Part shown: one piece after another, positions 8,319-17,484 of the stretch
Layout: each line of letters begins with the position of its first letter
Numbering within the stretch: position 1 is the stretch's first letter
Assembly: GCA_041749595.1 (NCBI GenBank)
Contig: JBGTBA010000041.1
Location: 1 to 39,810, forward strand
Reading direction: 5' to 3'
DNA length: 39,810 bases
DNA from: Aurantibrevibacter sp041749595
GTDB lineage: Bacteria > Bacteroidota > Bacteroidia > Flavobacteriales > Flavobacteriaceae
Notes under the pieces: model-generated
The model's database searches: none
Told to the model about the DNA's origin: nothing
The model's input: only the letters and a program-made list of their open reading frames with translations
Translations under genes and position numbers: made by a program

Positions 8319-10733
8319 GTGAAACATAGGTTACCTCTTTTGATATGCCTTTCGTTTGTGCCCATAATCCTTTTTGGGCAAGGGTTTACGATATCCGGAT
8401 CGGTGAAGGACGACACCAATGCCCCAATACCCTTTACCAATGTATATCTTCTTAAAGTGGCGGACACCGTAATGGTAAAAGGGGCATCTGCCGATGAAAA
8501 CGGATTTTTCAGTATAGAAAATATTGTGCCCGACATTTATTTTATCCGGGCCAGTTACATTGGGAAATTTTCGAACCTTACTCCATTGGACATCACAAAA
8601 AACCTAAATATAGGCTCCCTAATCATAGAGGTTGGGGCTGAACTATTGGATGAGGTGGTGGTAACTGCCAAGCAACCCACCATGGAACGCAAGGCAGACC
8701 GTTTGGTGTTCAATGTGGAGAACTCAGTGGTTTCCGAAGGCAGTTCATGGCAAATCCTTAAAAATACCCCGGGGGTTATCTCTATGCAGGATGGGTTTTT
8801 AATCCGGAACCAACAGGCCACCATTTACCTTAACGACAGAAAAGTACAACTTTCGCCCTCTGAGGTAAAGGATTTGTTGGAAGGCTTATCCGGAGGTGCC
8901 ATTAAGTCCGTTGAGGTTATCCCCAATCCGCCCTCCCGCTATGATGCGGAAGGTGGCCCAATCCTAAATATCATTACCACCAGAAATGTGGCGGCCGGTT
9001 ATAAAGGCAGTGCCAACGGTACGTTTACACAAGCTGTTTTTCCAAAATATGCTTTGGGAACCAGCCATTATTTTAAATCGGAAAAGCTCAATGTGTTTGC
9101 CAATTACACCATTAACCCAAAAAAGGAATTTAAGGACGATGAATACCACATTAATTTCATCGATGGAAATAACACCATTTTTTCCCGTTGGGACACCGAT
9201 TTTAACAAGGTAACAAGATCGGCGGCCCAAAACGCCAATGTGATCCTGGATTACGCTTTTGATGATAGGAATAGCGTAAATGTAAGCTCTAATTTGGTGT
9301 TTTCCCCGAACAAATCGTTCCACAACAATCTGGATACGGAAATCAGAAACGGTCAAAATCAGCTGGACTCCACACTAACCACCACAAGCAGGTTAGACAA
9401 TGACAACACCAATATTGCCGTGGATCTTTCCTATAAACACATCCCAAAGAAAGAGGGAGCTTCGCTAACGTTAAATGCCCATTACACAGCATTTAATGAA
9501 GATCAGGTGCAGCGGGTTTCTTCGGATTATTTCAATCCGTCCGGCGATTTTATACGTAATTTTTCCTTCTTTACAGATTCCCGGCAGATAGTGGATATTG
9601 TTACGGGACAACTCGATTATATAACCCCATTGGGAGGTGCCACATGGGAAACAGGGGCTAAATTCTCTTCCATCTATTCCAGGAGCGGCATCGATTTTTT
9701 TAATCTGCAGGGTTCAGATCAAATTTTCAATCCCCAGTTTTCGGATGATTTTATTTATGATGAAAAAGTCTGGGCCGGTTACCTGAGTATGGTCAAAAAT
9801 TGGGAAAAATGGTCGCTAAAGGCAGGTGTACGTGGTGAATATACCGATGTTGTGGGCGAATCCCTGACTCAGGATACTGAAAACATACAGAATTTCTTTA
9901 CACTTTTCCCTTCATTATATGTACTGTACGCCCCTGCGGAAGACCATAGTTTTGCATTTGATTACAGCCGAAAATTACAACGGCCCAAGTATCAGGACCT
10001 AAATCCTTTTCGGTATTTTGTAAACGAGAACGATTTTTTTGTGGGAAACCCTACTTTGCAGCCCAACTTTAGCCATAACTTTAATTTTAACTACACTTTT
10101 AAAGGCACTTATTTTTTTGATGTCTACTACAGGGACAATGGCAATTATATCAGTGACCTAAGTTTTCAGGACAATCAAAACCTAACGCTGCGGCAAATAC
10201 GGCAAAACGTTTCGGAAAGCACCTCGTATGGGCTGGACTTTACCTACAGTAAATCGGTAACCCATTTTTGGTACCTGTACAGTTATATGTCTGTTTTTGC
10301 CGAAGATGAGACTTTTTTGGCCGTAGAGAGCAATAACCAACCCTATACCAATAAAGTAGAAGGCATTTACGGCTCTTTCAACAACTATCTTACCCTGTCT
10401 AAAGACGGCACCTTTACAGGTGAAGTGGCCCTGACTTACCTGTCCCGGTTTTTACAGGGTAATTATGTGTTGGGGCCATCGACCAACCTTACTTTGGGCC
10501 TGCGCAAATCCCTGTGGGAAAAGAGGGCGGTGCTCTCCGTGGCCACCGAGGATCTTTTGGGCGAGGCCAATGCAAGGCTCACTTCCAGATACCTCAACCA
10601 GGACAACGGGTATTTTGCCCAACCCGAAACCCGGTTTGTCCGCTTTGGATTTACCTATAATTTTGGCAACTTTAGGCTGGAAGACAACCAAAGGAGTATT
10701 GACAAAACAGAAAGGGACAGGCTTGCGAAATAG
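8319..10733 (+). CDS. TonB-dependent-receptor-like outer membrane beta-barrel protein (second paralogue)
   Basis: This 804-residue paralogue of the preceding gene has the same architecture. A signal peptide (ending IILFGQG, about residue 21) is followed by a CarboxypepD-regulatory-like domain starting ISGSVKDD. A plug-like region contains ERKADRLVFNVENSVVSEG and the PNPPSRYDAEGG motif. The C-terminal barrel ends in a charged tail with FGNFRLEDNQRS. It also starts with GTG. The copies match closely around the regulatory and plug domains and diverge in the barrel, as expected if their ligands or partners differ. No SusD, sensor or sigma/anti-sigma gene lies next to it, so the ligand cannot be guessed. 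Confidence 0.88.
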   Translation: MKHRLPLLICLSFVPIILFGQGFTISGSVKDDTNAPIPFTNVYLLKVADTVMVKGASADENGFFSIENIVPDIYFIRASYIGKFSNLTPLDITKNLNIGSLIIEVGAELLDEVVVTAKQPTMERKADRLVFNVENSVVSEGSSWQILKNTPGVISMQDGFLIRNQQATIYLNDRKVQLSPSEVKDLLEGLSGGAIKSVEVIPNPPSRYDAEGGPILNIITTRNVAAGYKGSANGTFTQAVFPKYALGTSHYFKSEKLNVFANYTINPKKEFKDDEYHINFIDGNNTIFSRWDTDFNKVTRSAAQNANVILDYAFDDRNSVNVSSNLVFSPNKSFHNNLDTEIRNGQNQLDSTLTTTSRLDNDNTNIAVDLSYKHIPKKEGASLTLNAHYTAFNEDQVQRVSSDYFNPSGDFIRNFSFFTDSRQIVDIVTGQLDYITPLGGATWETGAKFSSIYSRSGIDFFNLQGSDQIFNPQFSDDFIYDEKVWAGYLSMVKNWEKWSLKAGVRGEYTDVVGESLTQDTENIQNFFTLFPSLYVLYAPAEDHSFAFDYSRKLQRPKYQDLNPFRYFVNENDFFVGNPTLQPNFSHNFNFNYTFKGTYFFDVYYRDNGNYISDLSFQDNQNLTLRQIRQNVSESTSYGLDFTYSKSVTHFWYLYSYMSVFAEDETFLAVESNNQPYTNKVEGIYGSFNNYLTLSKDGTFTGEVALTYLSRFLQGNYVLGPSTNLTLGLRKSLWEKRAVLSVATEDLLGEANARLTSRYLNQDNGYFAQPETRFVRFGFTYNFGNFRLEDNQRSIDKTERDRLAK

Positions 10734-11080
10734 ACGTTCCACCATAAGGTTTTTCCCTTTAAGTAGCACGTACGGAGTGGGTTCAAACAAAAGTTTTTAG
10801 CTTTGTAGGGATACTTGGAACATAAAACAATTAATGGGCCCCGGTATTTAAGCGCCTATTAATTCTTTGTGCAAAACATTGTCCGATTTGACCATCATAT
10901 TTATTAGAGTATTAAAAATCGTGCCCGCAAAGTTGCACTGCAAAAATAAGCCAAAAGGCAATTACAAACGGCATACTGGTTCTTGCGGAATTTCTCTCCC
11001 AATGCTTACCAATATTCTTGCCTGTTCCGGCAAAAGGGGTATTCAGCTTTAACATAGAAGTGCATACTTTCAACCATTTA
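10734..11080. other. Gene-free region between convergent genes, with an orphan -7 box
   Basis: No protein gene is supported in these 347 bases. On the minus strand 10948-10941 reads TATTTTTG, a perfect TANNTTTG box. A TTTG lies 16 nt further upstream, slightly closer than usual. Transcription from it would run toward the 3' end of the barrel gene and cross only very short ORFs. It could drive a small RNA or be chance in AT-rich sequence. Confidence 0.3.
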
Positions 11081-12265
11081 TCATACAAACGCTGGCAAAC
11101 CCGTAATATCGGCACCGGTAATCAATAAATGGATGTCGTGGGTGCCTTCGTAGGTAATGACACTTTCCAGGTTCATCATGTGGCGCATAATGCTATATTC
11201 CCCGGTAATGCCCATACCACCCAAGACTTGGCGTGCCTCACGGGCTATTATTAAGGCCATTTCCACATTGTTGCGTTTGGCCATTGAGATTTGGGCCGTG
11301 GTGGCGCGCCCCTCATTTTTGAGTTGCCCTAAACGGAAGGCCAGTAACTGGGCTTTGGTAATTTCGGTGATCATTTCGGCCAATTTCTTTTGTTGCAATT
11401 GTGTGGCGGCAATGGGTTTTCCAAATTGCATACGTTGTTTGGCATACCGCAGTGCCGTGTCGTAACAGTCCATGGCGGCACCAATTGCGCCCCAGGCAAT
11501 GCCATAGCGGGCAGAATCCAAACAACCAAGGGGTGCTCCCAGGCCACTTTTTCCGGGCAATAGATTTTCCTTGGGCACTTTCACATTGTCAAATATCAGT
11601 TCTCCGGTGGCTGAAGCACGCAAAGACCATTTATTGTGGGTTTCAGGAGTGCTAAAACCCTCCATACCCCGCTCTACGATAAGTCCGTGGATGCGTCCTT
11701 CCTCGTTTTTGGCCCATACCACGGCAATATCCGCAAAGGGCGAGTTGGAGATCCATAATTTGGCCCCGTTCAACAGGTAATGGTCGCCCTTATCCTTAAA
11801 GTTGGTGGTCATCCCACTGGGGTTACTTCCATGGTCGGGTTCGGTAAGCCCAAAACAGCCCATGAATTCGCCGGTGGCCAATTTGGGCAGGTATTTTTTG
11901 CGTTGCGCCTTGGTGCCATAAGTATAAATGGGGTACATTACAAGCGATGACTGTACGGAGGCCGTGGAGCGCACCCCGCTGTCGCCACGTTCTATCTCCT
12001 GCATAATAAGGCCGTAACTTATTTGGTCCAGTCCCGCCCCACCGTATTCTTCTGGAATATAGGGGCCGAATGCTCCTATTTCTGCCAATCCGCCCAAAAT
12101 CTGTTTGGGAAATTCGGCACGTTGGGCGTATTCTTCAATAATAGGGGATATATCCCTTTTTACCCACTGACGGGCCGCATCACGCACCAATTTGTGTTCA
12201 ACGGACAATAAATCGTCCAACAAATAATAATCGGGAGCTTCAAATACATCGGGTCGCATAGGCAC
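11081..12265 (-). CDS. Acyl-CoA dehydrogenase, glutaryl-CoA dehydrogenase type
   Basis: This 394-residue FAD-dependent acyl-CoA dehydrogenase is closest in pattern to glutaryl-CoA dehydrogenases. Those oxidise and decarboxylate glutaryl-CoA to crotonyl-CoA in lysine and tryptophan breakdown. The N-terminal helical part is followed by the flavin-binding block CFGLTEPDHGSNPSGM, the KLWISNS strand, the RQVLGGMGITGEY helix and the C-terminal ITYEGTHDIHLLITG. In the last motif the Glu (about residue 373) is the catalytic base at the position used by glutaryl-CoA dehydrogenases. Length is normal. It is on the same strand as the Rieske gene but separated by 169 nt. Substrate assignment rests on motif similarity only. 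Confidence 0.9.
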   Translation of the reverse strand: MPMRPDVFEAPDYYLLDDLLSVEHKLVRDAARQWVKRDISPIIEEYAQRAEFPKQILGGLAEIGAFGPYIPEEYGGAGLDQISYGLIMQEIERGDSGVRSTASVQSSLVMYPIYTYGTKAQRKKYLPKLATGEFMGCFGLTEPDHGSNPSGMTTNFKDKGDHYLLNGAKLWISNSPFADIAVVWAKNEEGRIHGLIVERGMEGFSTPETHNKWSLRASATGELIFDNVKVPKENLLPGKSGLGAPLGCLDSARYGIAWGAIGAAMDCYDTALRYAKQRMQFGKPIAATQLQQKKLAEMITEITKAQLLAFRLGQLKNEGRATTAQISMAKRNNVEMALIIAREARQVLGGMGITGEYSIMRHMMNLESVITYEGTHDIHLLITGADITGLPAFV

Positions 12266-12353
12266 AGGTTTTTACTAAAGTTAATTAAAGGAATCGAACT
12301 ATTATCGGGTTGCCCCACGATCCTCTCTTTAAAAAAGGATGGATTGCCCGGCG

Positions 12354-12361
12354 CAAAAATA
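12354..12361 (-). promoter_or_regulatory. Promoter -7 box for the acyl-CoA dehydrogenase gene
   Basis: The minus strand reads TATTTTTG, a TANNTTTG match, about 90 nt before the start codon at 12265. Confidence 0.4.
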
Positions 12362-12434
12362 AACAATTAAGAACATAGGGTAAAATATAACAAGAACAAG
12401 CCCTATAGTTGCATTTTTTATTTTTTAAAAAAGG

Positions 12435-13523
12435 TCAAGCATTTAAAAAATGGACCAACAGGCGATGAAAATGATGCACCCCTTTTTCTCGGGTCGGGGA
12501 AAAGCGGCCTGCTTTGTAAAACGGGGAATTTACCCCTTTCTGCACCCCCTCCACAACGGCCTCATCTTCCAGCTCTACCTTATCCAGCAAGGCACCTGCC
12601 CCTTTCCCCGATTTGGAAGCATCATAGATATAAGAAAAGAAACCGATTTTGGTGCGGTTAATGCCCAAGGGTTGTACGATATTGACCGAAAGTCCCCATG
12701 GATAAAAATTGAACATCATATTCGGGAAAACCCAATAATAATAAACGGCTACTTTTTTACCATGATCAGGATGGTTTTCGGGCAGCTCAAAAACAGCATC
12801 GGTTTGGTCCGCATACCCAATCTGAAGGTTCAGGTAATCATAAATTTCCGAATCATAGCTGCCATAATCCAAAGCCTCGTTGAGGTCTTTATGCACAAAA
12901 GGGACATGGAAACCTTCCAGATAATTATCACAATAAAGTGCCCAGTGGGCGTTGATATGGTATTCTTTGCACCGGCTTTCATCCAGCTTAAATTCATTTA
13001 AAGGTAAAAACCCGATACGTTCCTGTATCTTGTCAATTACAATTTGAAAATCAAAAACAGGGTTGAATCCGGCAAACAGGAAAGGGCCCATATTTCTTAT
13101 GGGGAACTCGTTGAGGTTATCACAGGGTCTTGGAAATCCTTCAGCCTCTTTAAACTCCGGCATATGTTCAAACATGCCCTCCAGCGAAAAACGCCTCCCG
13201 TGATACCCGCAAATGAGTTTTTTTAGATTGCCCGGTTCATTCACCAACAGGTTGCCCCTATGGGTACACACATTGCTGAAACAGTGAACGATTCCAGGGG
13301 CGTCCCGTGTCAATAATAGCGGTTCGGTAAGGTAGTTCCCCAATAAGATAAGCGGATACACGCTTTGTGGCTTTGGTATTAGGGAAATATCGCCCAGCCA
13401 CTGCCAGGTGCTGTAGAAAACTTTGTGCTTAATTAGATCAAAAACGGACTTATCCCTGTAAAAGGAAGCCGGCAAGGTTTCGGCCTTTCGGATATCTGCA
13501 TCAATATGGAAGTTGGTGGTCAT
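12435..13523 (-). CDS. Rieske-type ring-hydroxylating oxygenase alpha subunit
   Basis: This is a 362-residue Rieske non-heme iron oxygenase counted from the ATG at 13523. An in-frame start 13 codons further upstream (13562) is less likely because it adds a non-homologous leader. The Rieske [2Fe-2S] ligands are C86 and H88 in CTHRGN and C105 and H108 in CGYHGRRF. The catalytic iron site is in DNYLEGFHVPFVH, with H206 and H211 as ligands and D199 in the bridging position. A C-terminal aspartate would be the third ligand. The family includes aromatic and quaternary-amine oxygenases, and the substrate cannot be told. No reductase or ferredoxin gene is adjacent, so electrons must come from elsewhere. 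Confidence 0.88.
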   Translation of the reverse strand: MTTNFHIDADIRKAETLPASFYRDKSVFDLIKHKVFYSTWQWLGDISLIPKPQSVYPLILLGNYLTEPLLLTRDAPGIVHCFSNVCTHRGNLLVNEPGNLKKLICGYHGRRFSLEGMFEHMPEFKEAEGFPRPCDNLNEFPIRNMGPFLFAGFNPVFDFQIVIDKIQERIGFLPLNEFKLDESRCKEYHINAHWALYCDNYLEGFHVPFVHKDLNEALDYGSYDSEIYDYLNLQIGYADQTDAVFELPENHPDHGKKVAVYYYWVFPNMMFNFYPWGLSVNIVQPLGINRTKIGFFSYIYDASKSGKGAGALLDKVELEDEAVVEGVQKGVNSPFYKAGRFSPTREKGVHHFHRLLVHFLNA

Positions 13524-13750
13524 ACGAAATATAATTTGGACATTAGTTGGCGGGCCTCCCAAAAGTAATTAATTATTTTGATGCATGTAATAGGTCAAGC
13601 CCCACGGAATGGGCAAGGTTTTTTAAAAAATCGGGAATATGATGGTGGCGTATTCCCCATTTATTACCATTGATTTTCGGCAAGAACCAATTCTAATAAG
13701 GTTTCAATGGGTGGAGGCCCTACTGGATCCATAAAAAGAAGCCTATAGAT

Positions 13751-14464
13751 TTATATTTTTAAATAGAAATCACGTGTAAGTGCCTTATACGCCTCGGTAA
13801 ATCGATGCCTTTCCGTTTCAATGATAAGCCCATTTGTACAACATTCGGTCTTTATACAACCAAACTCTAATAAACTCCGCTTGATTTCCGAGGAAGGATT
13901 CCCTTTTACCCGTGATATCCGTTTCGGAAAAAGACCAAAACGAGAGGCTAGGGCAACGAAACCCTCTTCTTCTTTAAAAGGAATAATAACAGAAAAAACA
14001 CCTGTTTCGGACAATAATTTAGAGACTCCCGAAACCAATTTCTCAAAAGGGAGCGATTGGGTCTGCCGTGCCCTGTCACGGGGAATATCGCCACTGGAAA
14101 CGTCTTCGGAATAGAAGGGCGGATTGGAAACAATAAGATCAAATTTATCGGTAATTTCAGACACAAACCCTTCAAAACCGGAATGGTAACAAAAAAGCCG
14201 GTCGCACCAAGGGGAAGCCTCAAAATTCGACACGCATTGCTCGTAAGCAGCCGCATCAATTTCAAGGGCATCAATGGTTTCGGCAAAACTTCTTTGCGCC
14301 AGCATCAGAGCTATAAGGCCGGTACCCGCACCGATATCCAAAATGGTGTTGGGTTGGTTTTGTAAAGACGTCCAAGCACCCAACAAAACGCCATCTGTAC
14401 CTATTTTCATGGCACATCGGTCTTGGAGAACGGTAAATTTTTTGAATGTAAAAGGTTTGTTCAT
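13751..14464 (-). CDS. trmN6: tRNA1(Val) (adenine(37)-N6)-methyltransferase
   Basis: This 237-residue SAM-dependent methyltransferase (YfiC/TrmN6 family) methylates N6 of A37 in tRNA1(Val). The N-terminus reads MNKPFTFKKFTVLQDRCAMK, typical of the family. The SAM-binding motif I is ILDIGAGTGLIAL (about 41-53) and the catalytic NPPF tetrad is at 114-117 (SNPPFYSED). Length is normal. It is transcribed divergently from the large cytochrome-containing gene, with 181 nt between starts, and has a promoter-like pair of boxes upstream. Confidence 0.92.
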   Translation of the reverse strand: MNKPFTFKKFTVLQDRCAMKIGTDGVLLGAWTSLQNQPNTILDIGAGTGLIALMLAQRSFAETIDALEIDAAAYEQCVSNFEASPWCDRLFCYHSGFEGFVSEITDKFDLIVSNPPFYSEDVSSGDIPRDRARQTQSLPFEKLVSGVSKLLSETGVFSVIIPFKEEEGFVALASRFGLFPKRISRVKGNPSSEIKRSLLEFGCIKTECCTNGLIIETERHRFTEAYKALTRDFYLKI

Positions 14465-14499
14465 TTACCGGTAAAAGATAATGTATTTCACGAACTAAG

Positions 14500-14531
14500 G
14501 AAATATAGCCAAAAAAATTAAACGGGGCCAA
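14500..14531 (-). promoter_or_regulatory. Promoter-like boxes for trmN6
   Basis: On the minus strand TTG (14531-14529) and TATATTTC (14507-14500, one mismatch to TANNTTTG) are 21 nt apart. This fits the flavobacterial -33/-7 layout. The -7 box lies 35 nt before the trmN6 ATG. Confidence 0.35.
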
Positions 14532-14645
14532 TCAAATAAAGTTTTGTCAACCATTGGGAATGGCTCCAGAATAATGCTTGGTAATCTTGGAGATTATACT
14601 TAATTTACTTCATTTTTAATTAATAGGCCTTATAATTGTTATAAA

Positions 14646-17465
14646 ATGGTTTTATCTGGGAAAATACTGGAATTCTGTAAAAAAATCAATTTTTTTTATG
14701 CCTTTTTCTTAACTGGAAGTAGCTTTGTTTTCATAGGCTGTTCTGCCAAAAGCAAGGAACCCCACCCCGTTGAAAAGATAATCGGGGCCATGTCCGATAG
14801 TTTGCTCAGAATATATCTCCCAGAAGATGCGGATCCGGAAAATGAAGATTGGGCGGGGGTCGATTTGGAGCCAAAGTCGCCGGTATTGCCTTTATATCCC
14901 GGAGAAGAGGCTACAAAATTTTTGCTGCAAAAGGGCTACAAAATAGAACCAATACTCACCGAACCCCAAATAGAACAACCCGGGGCTATCGCTTTTGATG
15001 GTAATGGCAGGATGTATGTATTGGAACTACGTACCTATATGCTCACAGCCGATTCCGAAGGCACTCTAGAACCCGTTAGCAGAATATCCCGATGGGAAGA
15101 TAAGGACAATGATGGGGTGTATGAATCAGGGACAACCTTTGTAGATAAGCTTATTTTCCCTCGTTTTGTGCTTCCTTACGGAAAGGATTGTATTCTTACG
15201 ATGGAGTCCGATGCGGATAATGTGTATAAATATACCGACACCAACGGCGATGGAAAGGCCGATAAAAAGGAACTTTTTACCAATAAATACGGACGTTCCG
15301 GAAATGTGGAGCACCAACAGGCCTTTATGTACTGGGGCATGGACAATTGGCTCTACAGTACCGTAAATGCATTTCGGGTTAGAGAGACCCCCAACGGGGT
15401 CATCCGAGAAGAAACAGGATTTAACAGAGCACAATGGGGCGTAACCCATGACGATGAAGGTAAGCTTTGGTTCCAGGGCGGGGCCAGTGGGGTACCCTCC
15501 TATTTTCAGTTTCCCATTCATTATGGAAATTTTACCGTGGAAAATGAATTGGCCGAAGGTTTTGAGGTGCCTTATGGAGCTCCCGTGAAAATTGCCGACA
15601 TGCAGGGAGGTATGGATGAGGTGCGCCAGCCCGATGGGTCTTTAAACCGTGTAACCGGATCTGCGGGCAACGATGTTTTTAGAGGGCATCGGCTTCCTAA
15701 AAGCCTTTCAGGACAGTATTTTTACGGAGAACCGGTGGCACGGATTATACGGCAGATCGACCCGGTAGTTTCAGAAGGCCTTACGACCCTGCATAACGCC
15801 TATCAAGATAGCAAGTCCGAATTTTTACGTTCTACCGATCCGCTTTTTCGTCCTGTGGACATGGCCACCGCTCCGGATGGTACCCTATATGTTGTGGATA
15901 TGTACCATGGCATCATCCAAGAAGGGCAATGGACACAAAAAGGAACCTATCTCCGCACCAAAATAGAGCAGTACCAGTTGAACAAGGTTGTGGGTCTGGG
16001 CCGTATATGGCGTATAACCTATGAGGGTTTGGAACGGGACAAGACCAAACCCAAAATGTTCACGGAAAGTCCGGCGCAGCTTGTAAAGTATCTGGAACAT
16101 CCCAATGGCTGGTGGCGAGATAAGGCACAACAGCTCATCGTCCTAAGCCGGGATACATCTGTACAACCTCAGTTGGAAACAATGGTCCTAAATCACAGAA
16201 ATAATTTGGCCCGTTTTCATGCCTTATGGAGTTTGGAAGGGTTGGGCGTGTTGTCCACTGAAATATTGGGCAAATTACTAAACGATCCGAATCCGCGGAT
16301 GAGAATTCAAGCACTACGTGCCAGTGAAGGGCTGTACAAGTCGGGTAAAAAAATACTTTTATTTGATTATATCCAACTCCTAAAAGATCCGGATACCGAT
16401 GTAGCGATTCAAGCGATGTTGACTTCCAAAGCAGTGCAAATACCTGATTTGGAAACAAACATTACAACGGCAATGGCCTCCCATACGGCTAAAGGTGTCC
16501 AAATTGTTGGCGAACAAATTTTGAATCCGCCCCAGGTTAGGGGTTTTGGAGCAGGCTCTGGGCCAGAGCTTACCGAAAACCAACGTAAATTACTGGAAAA
16601 AGGAGCTGTTATTTTTAATGAATTATGCGTACAATGCCATGGTGCGGATGGCACAGGTACTCCCTTGGGCAATGGCTTGGTGATGGCGCCACCCTTAACC
16701 GGTTCAACCCGGGTACAAGCTCATCCGGAATATACCATAAAAACAGTGCTTCGCGGGTTGGAAGGACCTATTGAAGGAAAAACCTATCCCGGAGGAATTA
16801 TGGTAGGCATGGAGGAACAATCTGATGAATGGATAGCGGCAATAACCTCTTACATTCGACTAAATTTAACCAATGAAGCTTCCCTAGTTTCTCCGGAAGA
16901 GGTGGCCAAAGTCCGTGAAAAAACAGCAAACCAAAAAGGACCTTATAAATATGATAAGCTAGTCGCCTCCGCTCCTCAAACGCTTATCCCACAAGATGAT
17001 TGGAAAATAACGGCCAGCCATACGGCAGCGACCCGGATTGGAGGTACAGCCTCTCCAAGAAGTGCTTTTAACTTTGAGGGCTGGACCACGGGAGAAAGCC
17101 AGAAAAACGGGATGTGGTTTCAAGTAGAGCTGCCACAGGCCCGAAATTTTACTGAAGTACAGTTTAATTCACCCCCAATACGTAGGGGGCCATGGCGCAA
17201 TCCGCTACCTTCAATTCCAACCTACCCAATTTCCTATGAAATTGAAGTTTCATTGGATGGGAAAAGTTGGAAGAAAGTGGCCGCAGGCAAGGGAGGAGAA
17301 GCAAATGTCCTGATTGCATTTGCCCCCGAACGGGGCCGGCTTTTGCGAATCAGGCAAAATGCTAATGCAGAGAAACGGGAGGATGGCTTGGAAACCCCCT
17401 GGAACATACAGGAATTAAAGATTTTTGGTATGGCAGACAAAGAACGTATAGTAACATCAAAATAA
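14646..17465 (+). CDS. PVC-type heme-binding CxxCH lipoprotein (propeller, HEAT-like, cytochrome c, discoidin)
   Basis: This is a 939-residue exported oxidoreductase-like protein. The N-terminus has a signal with a lipobox-like FIGC (Cys32), so it is probably anchored in the envelope. A dehydrogenase-like beta-propeller follows (about 85-460, with PGAIAFDGNGRMYVLELRTY and VDMATAPDGTLYVVDMYHG). Next is a helical HEAT-like stretch (about 475-630). A cytochrome c domain carries CVQCH (C661, C664, H665). A C-terminal F5/8 type C-like (discoidin) domain (about 790-930) should bind carbohydrate. Such proteins pass electrons from sugar oxidation to the respiratory chain. An exported sugar isomerase gene follows after 19 nt, which suggests one operon. 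The substrate is unknown. Confidence 0.85.
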   Translation: MVLSGKILEFCKKINFFYAFFLTGSSFVFIGCSAKSKEPHPVEKIIGAMSDSLLRIYLPEDADPENEDWAGVDLEPKSPVLPLYPGEEATKFLLQKGYKIEPILTEPQIEQPGAIAFDGNGRMYVLELRTYMLTADSEGTLEPVSRISRWEDKDNDGVYESGTTFVDKLIFPRFVLPYGKDCILTMESDADNVYKYTDTNGDGKADKKELFTNKYGRSGNVEHQQAFMYWGMDNWLYSTVNAFRVRETPNGVIREETGFNRAQWGVTHDDEGKLWFQGGASGVPSYFQFPIHYGNFTVENELAEGFEVPYGAPVKIADMQGGMDEVRQPDGSLNRVTGSAGNDVFRGHRLPKSLSGQYFYGEPVARIIRQIDPVVSEGLTTLHNAYQDSKSEFLRSTDPLFRPVDMATAPDGTLYVVDMYHGIIQEGQWTQKGTYLRTKIEQYQLNKVVGLGRIWRITYEGLERDKTKPKMFTESPAQLVKYLEHPNGWWRDKAQQLIVLSRDTSVQPQLETMVLNHRNNLARFHALWSLEGLGVLSTEILGKLLNDPNPRMRIQALRASEGLYKSGKKILLFDYIQLLKDPDTDVAIQAMLTSKAVQIPDLETNITTAMASHTAKGVQIVGEQILNPPQVRGFGAGSGPELTENQRKLLEKGAVIFNELCVQCHGADGTGTPLGNGLVMAPPLTGSTRVQAHPEYTIKTVLRGLEGPIEGKTYPGGIMVGMEEQSDEWIAAITSYIRLNLTNEASLVSPEEVAKVREKTANQKGPYKYDKLVASAPQTLIPQDDWKITASHTAATRIGGTASPRSAFNFEGWTTGESQKNGMWFQVELPQARNFTEVQFNSPPIRRGPWRNPLPSIPTYPISYEIEVSLDGKSWKKVAAGKGGEANVLIAFAPERGRLLRIRQNANAEKREDGLETPWNIQELKIFGMADKERIVTSK

Positions 17466-17484
17466 AAGAACCAAAACACCTAAA

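Noticed and set aside
5821..10733. SusC/SusD polysaccharide utilisation locus
   Set aside because: No SusD-like gene or glycoside hydrolase follows either barrel gene, and the barrels are of the PF14905 type.
12450..13001. 183-codon ORF antisense to the Rieske gene
   Set aside because: The opposite strand has all Rieske and iron-site ligands; this frame shows no domain.
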